NCBI GenBank assembly: GCA_032718565.1
Contig: JAVGVS010000407.1
Span: 112,501 to 176,500 of the forward strand
Length of the DNA stretch: 64,000 nucleotides
Reading direction: 5' to 3'
Source of the DNA: Distichodus sexfasciatus
Lineage: Eukaryota; Chordata; Actinopteri; Characiformes; Distichodontidae
Shown: piece by piece, positions 35,801-44,700 of the stretch
How positions within the stretch are numbered: the first letter of the stretch is position 1
Layout of the letters: each line of letters starts with the position of its first letter
The notes under the pieces: generated by a model
Database searches by the model: none
What the model was told of the DNA's origin: nothing
The model's input: the letters and a program-made list of their open reading frames with translations, nothing else
Program-made: the position numbers and the translations under genes

Positions 35801-38219
35801 TCTCTGTGTATTGTAAGATGAGTTTTGTGCCACGTGTTTGTAGGCGGACAGCATCCCGTGCAGAGCGCCCTCTACAGACGTGTTTGATATGGTGCCGTTC
35901 ACACCAGCGTCCTGCGTGTCACGAGTGCTGGACTGTAACGGGACTTCAGCTCTGCCCCTGCTGCCCCCTACAGGCCGAGGTGGGTATTTCTCCACATGTT
36001 ACTGATCACACTTATGAAGTAGCCACTTGTCCAAATTCCAATTTCTCCTTGCATGAATTGTGTATAAAAACGTCCTCAGCTTTAGTCCTGATCCTGTTGC
36101 GTGTGTCCTGCAGGTATAGACCTGTTTGGAGCCGTGCCCTTCGACCCCTTCATCTGTGGACTTGCAGAATACACACCAGATATCCAGTCCAAACTGGAGG
36201 AGATGCAGGTGGGGGTTTTATACCAGAATTTGTATATTTTAGTGTTTCTTTCTTTAGGGAAGTCTTTGTGATGGTCACGACACAAAACTACAGTGATTAT
36301 TTTATCATTAAAGTTAAAGAATTTCTGTTCTGGTATTAGGCTGCAATACGAGAGCTGAGTCGGCTGTTTGAGTTGAACGTTGTTCTGTGAGACGTCGTCG
36401 GTGATGTTAAATTATGCAGCTCTGGTTCTTTGAAGTTGGATTATGACAGAATTTCAGATGCAGGCGGGAGGAGTATTAACGCCAGCTGCGGTGATCAGGC
36501 GCATGTTTGTCAGCAGATTGACGGCTGGTATAAACAGATGAAGGAGATGAGGTTAGCAGGGCTGCGTCTGTCCCGCTCTCACCTGCAGCATTATTAATGC
36601 AGCTCATAACCCTGAGTTATTAATGAGTGTTAACAGTCAGGCATGGGGCAGCACAGTGGCACAGTGGTCAGTGCTGCCCCCTTACAGCGAGAGGCTCTGG
36701 GTTCGATCCCCGGGGACGGCCGTATGGTCTTTCTGTGTGGAGTTTGCGTGCTCTCCCTGTGTTCGTGTGGGTTTCCTCCGGGTGCTCCGGTTTCCTCCCA
36801 CATTCCAAAAGCATGCACTGTAGGTTAATTGGCGACTCTAAATTGGCCCCATAAGGTGTGAAAATTAGTTGTGACAGCACACAGTGCACCACAACTAAAT
36901 GTGACCTCTGCGTTTGACCCATCCGTGAAGGAGCAGTGGGCAGCTAACAAGCGCCCAGGGAGCAGTGCTTGGGGACGGTAGCTTGCTCATGAGAACCTCA
37001 GTGGTAACTTTACCAGTCCTGGATTTGAACCTGCGACCTTCTGATCACGGGGCGAACACCCTACCGTTACGCCACCAGCTGCCCCGGAGGTGTGACTGTG
37101 GGTGTGATTGTGTGAGCGTGTGAGCCCTGCAGTGTGTTGGTCCCTGCCTTGCACCCGTAAGTTCCCGGGATAGGCTCCGGTCCCCCCGCGACCCCAGTTG
37201 GGATTAAGCGGTTCAGATGATGAATGAACACTCGGGCATCGTGGGGCAGTAAGAGTTAGAGCTGTTACCTCACAGAGCTGCAACTCAACACAAACTGGCA
37301 TTTAGAACTGAGTAACCGACTTGTTTTACTCTGTCTCTCTTTCTCCTCTCACCTCTCCCGTCCTCCCTCCTTCCTTACATCCACCGTCCCCTCTCTCTCT
37401 CCTTCCTCCCTTTCTTTCTTTTCTCTCTCTCCTCCTTCCATCCTTGCTACCTCCTCCCCCTCTCCCTTTCTCCCTCTCTCTTCTTCACTTCCATCTTCCA
37501 CTCTTTTCCCACTCTCTTAACTCACTCTTTCCTTTTTCATTTCTTCCCTCCCTCTCTCCGTGGTCCTGCTTCCTCACAGCGGCAGAGATGGTTTGTAAAC
37601 TGTTTCATCTTTTCTTCTCTCCTGTTCTGCTGCATGTGCAGTGTTTTTGAGATGGAATGTTCTGCACATTTGGATGTTGACCCTCATTTTCAGGCTTTGC
37701 TTTCTTACATGAGTGGTTTTATGTGCATTTTGAATCCATCCTTCACTCAGTTCACCGGACAGCGCGGCTCATGCTGATGTCTACAGCTAGAATGTGCATG
37801 TGTTGATGAAGCATTTAAACGTGCTTCAGTGGGCAGCAGCAAATCTGATTCACACAGACATTTCAATCTGGAGAATTGGAGTAAAAAAATCCAACAGGGC
37901 AGGTAGAATAACTCCACCCTAGAATGTTCATGTAGCTAGCAGTTCATGTGCAAGGAGTCCAGCCGAGAGACAATCTGACATTCACAGACATTCAGAAGAT
38001 ACATGAAGATATTTTGGGGCAGATTTGGGGCAAGTAGCTCAGACTTTAATACATCTACCAGAAGTGTTTTCTACTGGTTCAGCTTTCTAAAAAGAAATAT
38101 ATTTTAAACATTATGTCGCTCCAACATATTTGTGTTTGTTCTGACAGGAGGGGTTCAAAATGGGTCTGACCCTAGAGGGCGCTATTTTGTCTCTGGATCA
38201 AGTGGACAGTCGATGCTGA
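23872..38219 (+). CDS. gulp1: GULP PTB-domain engulfment adaptor, whole coding region (11 exons)
   Basis: This is the adaptor (CED-6 homologue) that links phagocytic receptors such as LRP1 and stabilins to uptake of apoptotic cells in the cytoplasm. Coding exons are 23872-23899, 31739-31800, 32599-32670, 33590-33688, 33789-33926, 34532-34648, 34811-34897, an optional 35131-35316, 35844-35979, 36114-36208 and 38148-38219. All junctions are GT/AG and all phases fit. Without the optional exon the product is 301 residues, against about 304 in human. The order is a start (MNRAFNKRK), a PTB domain at about residues 20-170, a leucine-rich coiled coil at about 165-200, and a Ser/Pro-rich tail ending in VDSRC. 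The start ATG has A at -3 and opens the conserved MNRAF sequence. The PTB core is nearly identical to human, while the N-terminal stretch before it is more divergent. Which fish duplicate this is stays open. Confidence 0.95.
24290..25335. mobile_element. Possible hAT-type fragment (GATGGGCCGATACC start)
   Basis: The left side begins TAGAGATGGGCCGATACC followed by further CCGATACC words. The right side carries CCGATACCCGATCCGG and GTTATCGG at 25286-25320. Internal words such as AACTACATTTCCCACGATCC are typical of fish hAT-derived repeats. I could not find a clean right terminal repeat or target duplication, so the ends and class are uncertain. Confidence 0.35.
25593..26653 (+). mobile_element. 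Solo-LTR candidate, about 1.06 kb
   Basis: The block starts TGTCACAGC and ends CCGACA, so it has TG...CA ends. It is flanked by CCAGG (25588-25592) and CTAGG (26654-26658), a 5-base duplication with one mismatch. An AATAAA near 26530 is placed as an LTR polyadenylation signal would be. The middle (about 25958-26440) repeats the motif GGGATCTGRTYAGGAT and may be a second, nested insertion. No retroviral genes are present. Confidence 0.4.
30412..31306. mobile_element. Non-autonomous hAT transposon with 8-bp target duplication
   Basis: A perfect target duplication GTTATAGC flanks the element (30404-30411 and 31307-31314). The terminal inverted repeats read CAGAGGTGGAAA on the left and CAGGGGTGGAAA on the right (- strand). 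The subterminal regions are full of AAGTACAAGTA/GAGTACTT words. At 895 bases and with no transposase frame, it depends on a transposase in trans. Class (hAT) follows from the 8-base duplication and the CAG-type ends. Confidence 0.9.
31739..34648 (+). CDS. gulp1: gulp1 exons encoding the PTB domain
   Basis: Five exons (31739-31800, 32599-32670, 33590-33688, 33789-33926, 34532-34648) encode residues 10-172. The PTB fold, which binds NPxY tails of engulfment receptors, is recognisable from FLGITEVEQPKG, the strand-rich VELQISIYGVKI, the block CADDKTDKRIFTYIC, HLCYVFDSEK, and the C-terminal helix IGQAFDLAYKKFLE. Exon ends after the first are all in phase 0, as in the mammalian gene. In the lead-in, the human Trp of the DKTW sequence is missing (DKPS here), so this part is under weaker constraint than the core. 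Confidence 0.93.
32312..32490 (-). repeat. SINE family A, reversed copy in gulp1 intron 3
   Basis: The - strand order matches the 15331 copy. On the + strand this reads GTGCACCACAACC, then GGGGAGCAGTGCTTGGGGAC, then CTCATGAGTACCTCAGTGGT. It lies about 110 bases upstream of the exon at 32599. Confidence 0.7.
34020..34135 (+). repeat. SINE/LINE 3' tail fragment (family C)
   Basis: Only the 3' end is present: GTTGGTCCCCGCCTTGAGC, GGGATAGGCTCCGGTCCCCC, GATGGGATTAAG and a TGAATGAATG tail. The same tail ends the composite at 36645-37228, so this is a 5'-truncated copy, as expected from reverse-transcription-primed insertion. Confidence 0.7.
34811..34897 (+). CDS. gulp1: gulp1 coiled-coil exon
   Basis: Twenty-nine codons begin IQDLEIENSKLKKQLEDM. 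Together with the end of the preceding exon they form a leucine/isoleucine heptad pattern. This is the dimerising leucine-zipper segment of GULP, at about residues 165-198. The exon runs from phase 0 to phase 0. Confidence 0.88.
34975..35130 (+). repeat. CT-rich tract before the gulp1 cassette exon
   Basis: About 150 bases are almost pure pyrimidine (TCTC, TTTC and CCTC units) and run directly into the CAG acceptor at 35130. It would act as an extra-long polypyrimidine tract and a likely binding site for PTB-type splicing regulators. Confidence 0.65.
35131..35316 (+). CDS. gulp1: Candidate in-frame cassette exon of gulp1 (62 codons)
   Basis: After about 150 bases of CT-rich sequence and CTCCAG, 186 bases stay open in the gulp1 frame and end at CGC before GTAAAT. 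The predicted peptide is Ser/Pro-rich, for example PPPAKPAHLQPSG, and has no stop. It sits where human GULP1 goes straight from the coiled coil to the STDIFDM region, so I cannot match it to the human 304-residue form. Including it gives 363 residues. It could be an alternative exon of fish GULP or a chance open frame with good splice sites. Confidence 0.5.
35844..38219 (+). CDS. gulp1: gulp1 C-terminal exons
   Basis: Three exons (35844-35979, 36114-36208, 38148-38219) encode residues 202-301. Conserved blocks are PSTDVFDMVPFTP, DLFGAVPFDPF, PDIQSKLEEMQ and EGFKMGLTLEGA, ending VDSRC and TGA. The middle (SCVSRVLDCNGTSALPLLP) has drifted from the mammalian Pro-rich linker. The intron between the last two exons (36209-38147) holds the nested SINE pair and a long CT tract. 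Confidence 0.92.
36645..37228 (+). repeat. SINE family C copy interrupted by a family A SINE
   Basis: The 5' part has a tRNA-like head (GTGGCACAGTGGTCAGTGC, box B GGTTCGATCCC) and the widespread fish block TCCTCCGGGTGCTCCGGTTT. It resumes after 37087 with GTGTGATTGTGTGAG and the GGGATAGGCTCCGG tail seen at 34020. The middle is a separate reversed SINE. Confidence 0.75.
36862..37087 (-). repeat. SINE family A inserted inside a family C SINE
   Basis: The reversed copy is intact from GGGCAGCTGGTGGCGTAACG to its AACTAATTTT end. The target duplication AGGTGTGA flanks it at 36854-36861 and 37088-37095. Compared with the 15331 copy it is little diverged, so it is one of the younger copies in the window. 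Confidence 0.8.
37321..37580 (+). repeat. Long CT-rich (polypyrimidine) tract in gulp1's last intron
   Basis: About 260 bases are almost only C and T on the + strand. The open frame through it is a composition artefact. It lies about 570 bases before the last gulp1 exon. Confidence 0.7.
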
Positions 38220-38675
38220 TGTCCAGGAGCCTCCATATGGACGAGCCGACTCTCGGCAGAAAGCTTGAGTCAGATTTCTGTTGAAATGTTGAAGGAACAA
38301 AAGTTAACTAAGCCATGGCACAAGATGTACAGGTTGTTTCTATTTTTATATAATCAGTCTATAATAGAGATTTTATTTTAAGGATGATCCTCAATTTCTT
38401 TTGATCTTACCACATATCCTGTTAGAAGTAACAAACACGTGTAAATACACACGCACTACTGGCGTCAAAACATGGAAATGTAAGATAATTTTTACAAATA
38501 TTCCCGGACACGTGACTGCGTTTTCTACATTGTTCTTTAGATGCACAGATTTATCCTCCATTACATCACTGACCTCTGTGTGTGTATATGGTATTTATGC
38601 AGATGACTCATGTTTCCTATATGATGTGCTTATTACATTTGGTAAATAAATAAAAACGTCACTATCACTTCATGC
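38220..38675 (+). terminator. gulp1: gulp1 3' UTR with polyadenylation signals
   Basis: After the TGA there is an AT-rich stretch without long reading frames. It ends in two overlapping AATAAA hexamers at 38645-38650 and 38649-38654. The cleavage site would be near 38665-38675. No other canonical signal precedes these within the 3' UTR. Confidence 0.6.
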
Positions 38676-39394
38676 ATCTTGAAACTTATTCATTTCCATA
38701 TACTGTATATATTTTGATGTTGTCCATACAAAGTACATTTACCACACACTCTACATAAAATGATTATCAGTAAAATATAAAATAAGGTGTAGACTGGCAT
38801 TATCAACAATCTATGGGATATATTAAGATATAATTTGTAAAACTGGGCATGATACCACATTTTCAATAATAACTTGGATAGTAAATGATCAGTCATGAAT
38901 TTAATCTTGTTTTTGTAGATCCTTAGGTTCTAAAGGCTAATCTGAAAATGAAGAACACTGTTGACACATGCATAAAAAATCTGTAGCACATCATCCTTTA
39001 ATGAGACACTGTATGCTCAGTAGGTGAAGTACAAAAAATACTATTAATATTTAGGTGAAAGTTAATTAACAAATAATTATCAACAGAAAGCACCATCTCA
39101 GAGGTAGCACATATCAAATGTACAAAAATGGCACAATTTTGCAGTTTCCTTCTCCAATTCTTTACCTGCGTCTGGGGTGACAAGGAGGTGTGAAATAATT
39201 ACTTTTCATGTCAAAAGGACACTTTTGTCTCCTGAGCAAAGTCAAATCATCAAAACTGACCAAAATATCCTGTTACATGAATATTTTTCATAACAAAACC
39301 AAACATCCCGCTGCAATATTTCCAATAATCACAACGGATCAGGGTGTATGAAGGCTGCACTGACAATAAAACATTTCACATCCACATTTTCAGC
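38676..39394. other. Gap between the two converging genes
   Basis: About 0.7 kb of AT-rich sequence lies between the inferred polyadenylation sites. I see no exon, no collagen remnant and no recognisable repeat. Long 3' UTRs of either gene could reach into it. Confidence 0.5.
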
Positions 39395-39737
39395 TAAAAT
39401 TATAATCCTTTTTTATTAATATTACACAGCAGTGCGAGGGGCACGTGGATTATGATTAAGACATAGAAATGCACAGGTCCATACCGTCTCTCTTATATTT
39501 ATGTACCCCAGGCTAGTGGAATTCCTTAATTAAGCAAAAAAAACGAAATGGGAAAAACTCTCCTGCATGTCATCCTGCTCCTGACGGCTCCTCCTCCTGC
39601 TTCTTACTCAACTGTTCTCAACAATAAATACTGCAACGGCGTAGCTGAAGTCCTTTTCTTTTCTTTCTCTTTTGGCTGGTTGATCATCATCCACAGACAG
39701 CTGAATGAATGATTGTGGAGACGGCTGCTCGTAGCTC
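39395..39737 (-). terminator. col5a2: col5a2 3' UTR with a possible polyadenylation signal
   Basis: Below the stop codon the - strand reads AATAAA at 39417-39412, about 320 bases after the stop. Collagen genes often use several signals, so longer 3' UTRs running toward 39000 are possible. Confidence 0.45.
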
Positions 39738-41719
39738 TCATGAAAAGCACACCGGGCCGACGTCTATGCCGAACTCCTGCTCTGGGCCGCCAACGTCGAG
39801 TGGAGCGAAGTCCACGATGGGGAGCCTGGAAGGCTGCTGCGTGTGGTACTCGAACACAGTCTTACCCCACTCACCGTTGGATTTCTGAGATGGAAAAAGA
39901 GGAAAGAGAAAAAGCTTGGTGGCAAAATATGAAAAAAAACTAAATGATGCATTAGAAACGTTTTGCATTTGATGATGGCACTTTTCTAGAATTCCAAAAG
40001 TCTTACAGAGTCAATGTGGAGTAACGTTAGCAGCTACATCTGGATGAAAGTCATTCTGCATATAGCAGTGGTGTATAATTCTAGACCAGCACTCTAATAC
40101 CTTGTTTAGGGTCATATTCAAAAAGAGGGTCATTATGAGGCCAGATGTGAAAGAGCCTTGGTGTGTTCCATCGTCACTGTTTTAGATGTCCAGGAATCCG
40201 TTACGACCTCAGACAGTACAAAGTACTCAAACCTGGTTAGCTTCTGGTGGATGATCTAGTTTCAACTCCAGCTGGTACTGTATGACTGCTGGAAACTAGA
40301 ACCTTTTGTACAACTTCGTGAATTGACTTTTTGGCCAAAGATTGACTTTTATTTGCTGTTTCGCGATTAGCATACAAGCAGTGTTTCATACCGAGCAGCT
40401 GTCCTCAGAGACGGTGTACTTGAGCCGGTTATTGCCGTACGCTCTAATGTCCTGCCCGTCTGCAGACTTTAAGACGGCAGCTTTCTTCAGGTTGCTGCTC
40501 TTCTCGTCCTTGTATGCCACGCTGTTCTTGCAGTGGTACGTGATGACTTGAGTCGCCTCTTTGGAGTGGAGACGCAGGAACCTCAGCTGGATGGAGACTG
40601 TATTGGGTGAAGCCTCTTTGCTGCCATAGGTGAACTGAGGAGAAAAGAGGAAGGAGAGAGGCATTATTAAGCACCAGATCTAAAGTTATTACCAGGAGAT
40701 GTCAACGACACTTAGTTAAATATGTGTACAGAACTGGTTAAAGTTTTACAACTGGCATTTTATGGCACAATCTCATGTGTGTTATTCCAGTTTTGATCAC
40801 TTTGTCTTTATTCTAAAGTGAGAACTGGAACTGGAAAAACTGGAAATATATAAAGTTTGGGGTGTCCAAGATTTTCCACAGTATCCAGTTAATTCACTCC
40901 AAGGTTCGGTTAAATGAAAGTGCACTTCTAGAAGTCTGACCTTGGTTCCTCTGTTCATGGTGGCTCCGAACCAGATGAGTTTAGGCATGCTGGAGTGCGA
41001 AATCCACCACATCTTGCGCGGGATGCTGGAGGGGTTTGCCGAGATGCACGTCTCACCCGTCTTCATGTTGCAGTACACCTGGATTGCATCCTTCCCACTG
41101 CCCTCATTAGGGTCGATCCAGTATTCACCTGCAGTGAGTCAAGATCAACATTAAGATTCTTCATTTGCACTTATTACACTTCTGCTGCAATATTAATGAG
41201 CCTGGAAGGTTTACATCCCATTCACACTACACTGTTACACTGTTGCTAGGGGCCTAACTTTGGAGTTTTTTGGTTTCCCCAGAACTGGAATTCCCAGATA
41301 TTACCCCCAGAGGGACGCCACCACAATAGCTTAACTAGCTTTAGAAATCCATTCTACTGGACCGGTCAGTATGCCTGAGCCATGTCTGGTCTTTTCTTAC
41401 CGCTCTTCTTTAAGGGATAGCACTGCTTCAGGTCCTGGCAGGTGCGTGCTGGATGCTGGCGACTGCCGTCGGGGCTGCGAATGCTGTCCAGCTGACTGCC
41501 CAGAGTCTTGAGCGAGGTGTGAACCCCACTGTCCATCTCCACCGCTGCCGAGCCATTATTGGGTCTGGCTTCGTCCTCGTTAAACTCCGGAGGAGGAGGA
41601 GCCTCGGGTTCTAAACCGCCGTCGTAGTCTAGAGATGCACCAAAAAGGTCGTCAACGGCCGCTGTGGGTGGTCCAGGAGGTCCAGGAGGCCCCGGAGGCC
41701 CAGGTTCTCCTTGAGGTCC
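39738..41719 (-). CDS. col5a2: col5a2 exons 51-54: helix end, C-telopeptide and COLFI C-propeptide
   Basis: Exons are 41401-41719, 40941-41128, 40392-40634 and 39738-39884. The helix closes with GPPGPPGPPGPP and TAAVDDLFG follows. The C-propeptide drives chain selection and trimer assembly in the ER. Visible marks are SIRSPDGSRQHPARTC, the calcium-loop start DPNEGS, CNMKTGETCISANPSSIPRK, CKNS and the end GPVCFS. Seven cysteines remain; Ser replaces the second one found in homotrimer-forming chains, as expected for alpha-2(V). The position of the conserved N-linked glycan reads Val-Ile-Thr instead of Asn-Ile-Thr. A possible sequon NGS lies in the linker. Confidence 0.95.
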
Positions 41720-44700
41720 CTTAAAGGAAGAGAGAATACCATGTCAGAATTTCTTCTATGGGATCATGTTTGTTTTATGGGGGTGGCTAAGTTCCAGCTA
41801 CTCACCTCTGGTCCGATATCTCCAGTTGCACCCCGAGTACCAGGTGATCCCATTGCCCCGGGCAGTCCCACGTTACCTTCTTTTCCAGGAGGTCCGACAG
41901 GGCCTGGAAGACCCTAATGTGTGGATTAAATAAACTTCCTAAATTATTTGGACCTGAATGACTTGAATATTTTGATCCAAAAAATCTTATTAATAACACC
42001 AGTGATAGTGTTAGGAGAGTATCGTGCTACTCTGCATACTGTGTATTTCGGATCAACTTGTCTCATTTTCAGGGCTATGACAATGTGTATACAACAACCA
42101 CAGACATAGCTATTACTAGTGGTTTAGTAGCTGAAAGCCATCCTTAAGAAAATGTAAAAATTCCTTACTAAGAAAATGATACAAGTAAAACTTAAAAGAC
42201 ACACATGAGGGTTTTATACACTACTGGATAATAAAGAGCTGTTTGTGTTTTATTCTGCAAATTAAACAGGGACTGTCCCAATCTGTGCTGTGTTGACTTG
42301 CTTTTCCACTATGATATGAATTATAATCTTGAACCTGCTATCGTATAAAATTCACACCTTGGTAAACAAACAGGTGTAATATGTACATCCACATCCCTTC
42401 AGTTTCACCCAATACTTACTCTCTGTCCACTCGGTCCGGTGATTCCTCGAGCACCAGCGTCTCCCGTCGCCCCCTTAGATTGGAGGAGAAGGTCAGCGCC
42501 TTACAGCCAGAATAATTGTACTGATCTTTGGAGTGAGATTACCAGATGAACTGGGTGTAAACTGTTGGACTGTGTGTTACTCACAGTGGGGCCTGGCAGA
42601 CCCTGGAGTCCAGTAAAACCTCGGTGACCTTTCTGACCTCTCTCCCCAGAGTCTCCCTTGTCTCCTTTGTCTCCCAAAGGTCCTTGAGGTCCCTAGAGTT
42701 TATTAGACAGTATTCAATAATATAAATGTGTTTACTAATCTCAAATATTTCCCCTAAAGGATTATGATTATAAAGATGTGACCTTTTTGCCGCGGATGCC
42801 TGGCTGGCCAGCTGCTCCTGGAGGACCTCTCGAGCCCTGAAATCAAGACAATGCAAATCAAATGATCATTTCTGTTGCTGGTGTAACAAATTAATATATA
42901 ACCAGAAATATTTCACTTGTTACCAACCAACCACTGAGACCCAATGAGACAAACACAACCTCATATTTCAACCTGTATTTTCTCATTTCCCCAAGACAGA
43001 CATACAGACCTGCACATAGTTCCTAAAATTGTGTCAGGTGGTTGTATAATGTGAAATCCCAAGATGTGGAGCTGATGACCCAGAACGACCTTCTGCAGTA
43101 AAGATGTGTTTAACAGGAGCTTTCTTGTAGTGACTGGATGAACCCTTGTTGAGTTTTTGACTACGTTATTGTTGGTTGTTTACTCATCAATTGTAATTTC
43201 TTCTCCGTGTCCGTGTTGGATCTGTTTGCCTGTGCTACATGTTCATGATTGTCAGATTATCTTTATTAGATCCTCACTGCCTTATGAAAAGCTTTTCTTT
43301 CAGTTCACACGACTCCTCACAACAGTATAGTCTGTTCTTAAACCAGTTTACTTGTGTTTTGCCCTCATGCTCTATTACCTTTGGTGCAATTTTTGGATTA
43401 CCCATGTTGTTCCTAATTGACAGTCTTTTTGCAAAGGCATGATACTGATACTGCCTTTGCCCTCTGTCTACTGAGTGCCTAAAGTCATTACAATTATGTT
43501 GAATTCCCTTTTATTGTCAGTTTCCAGAAGCTAAACGATAGTGAAGGTTTTAAAAAAGACAAAGACATATGTTTAATGATCTAACATACTAGTTCTCCTC
43601 TAAGTCCTGGGTCTCCGGGAGTTCCAACTGGTCCAGGTGGTCCTGGGGCACCTTGTGCTCCTGCCAGACCCTCAGCACCTGGGTTTCCCCTGTCCCCCTG
43701 AGAACGACCCACACAATTGACCATTAGCAAGAAGGAATGTGTTAAGATTCAACTTGTATTATTGTCTGTATGTAGTTCAACATTGTCTCTTACCCTGATT
43801 CCAATGGTACCATCGGCACCTGGAGGTCCATCCTGCCCAGCAAGTCCCTTTCAAAACAAATCAAAACTACATTAATAGATGAAGAATAATTTTAATGGAT
43901 TTGAACTTCTGAAATTGATGTGTCAAACCTCCGGTCCGGCGTCTCCTCGAGGTCCGGTTAATCCAGGAAGACCAATGGGTCCTATAGCACCTTTAGTTCC
44001 TGACGGGCCTGGGGTACCTGCTTTTCCGGGAGCGCCCTGTGTGGAGAATCACAGACGGACACTTCTAGAGCAGAAGAAAGCTAGTAAGTAATAATGTATC
44101 TAATTGATCTAGTTATTAATCCAAAGATGTGCGACCTCAAGTGAAAGTAAATTCTGGTCAATACAAGCTCAGCCAATGTGCCTTGTGTGTGTTTGAGTCA
44201 ATTTACGTCTGTTAATTGTTATGTTGTTCTTGTGACTGCGTTTAGCGTCTGTTGCTCTTACTGTCCACATTGCTGTGTCCCGAGTTTGGTTTGAGACGCT
44301 TCTCCTCAGTTTAGATTCATGTTTTTGGTTTATTTCATCTTGCTTCAGAGCAGTAGCCTGGAAGGTTCAGTTCTCAGTGTTTCCCTTGTTTGCTTTGCTG
44401 GATAAAATCAGTAAATATCTCTCCTACATCCTGCCTTGTTCATTGCCCTCAAGCATTAATATACTATTGTTTTAGAAATGTCCATGTTCTAGATCATGTG
44501 TAGATTGTGTTGAATTCATTTATGGAATGATAAATTTATTAGCAGCATTTTATGAGTATGAGGTGCTTAATGTGATGTGTGATTTTTAAAGGTAATAACA
44601 GCAAGTTCAGGTCTGTATTAACTGCTGTACTTACAGCTGGTCCAGGAAGACCCATCATTCCACGCTCTCCTCTCATGCCAGGGAGTCCAACAAGCCCTCT

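Noticed and set aside
35806..36339. 177-codon open frame on the + strand
   Set aside because: It overlaps two gulp1 exons in another frame and reads through their splice sites. The gulp1 frame is the conserved one.
37321..37650. 109-codon Ser/Pro/Leu-rich open frame
   Set aside because: It is the translation of a CT-rich tract. No protein-like features are present.
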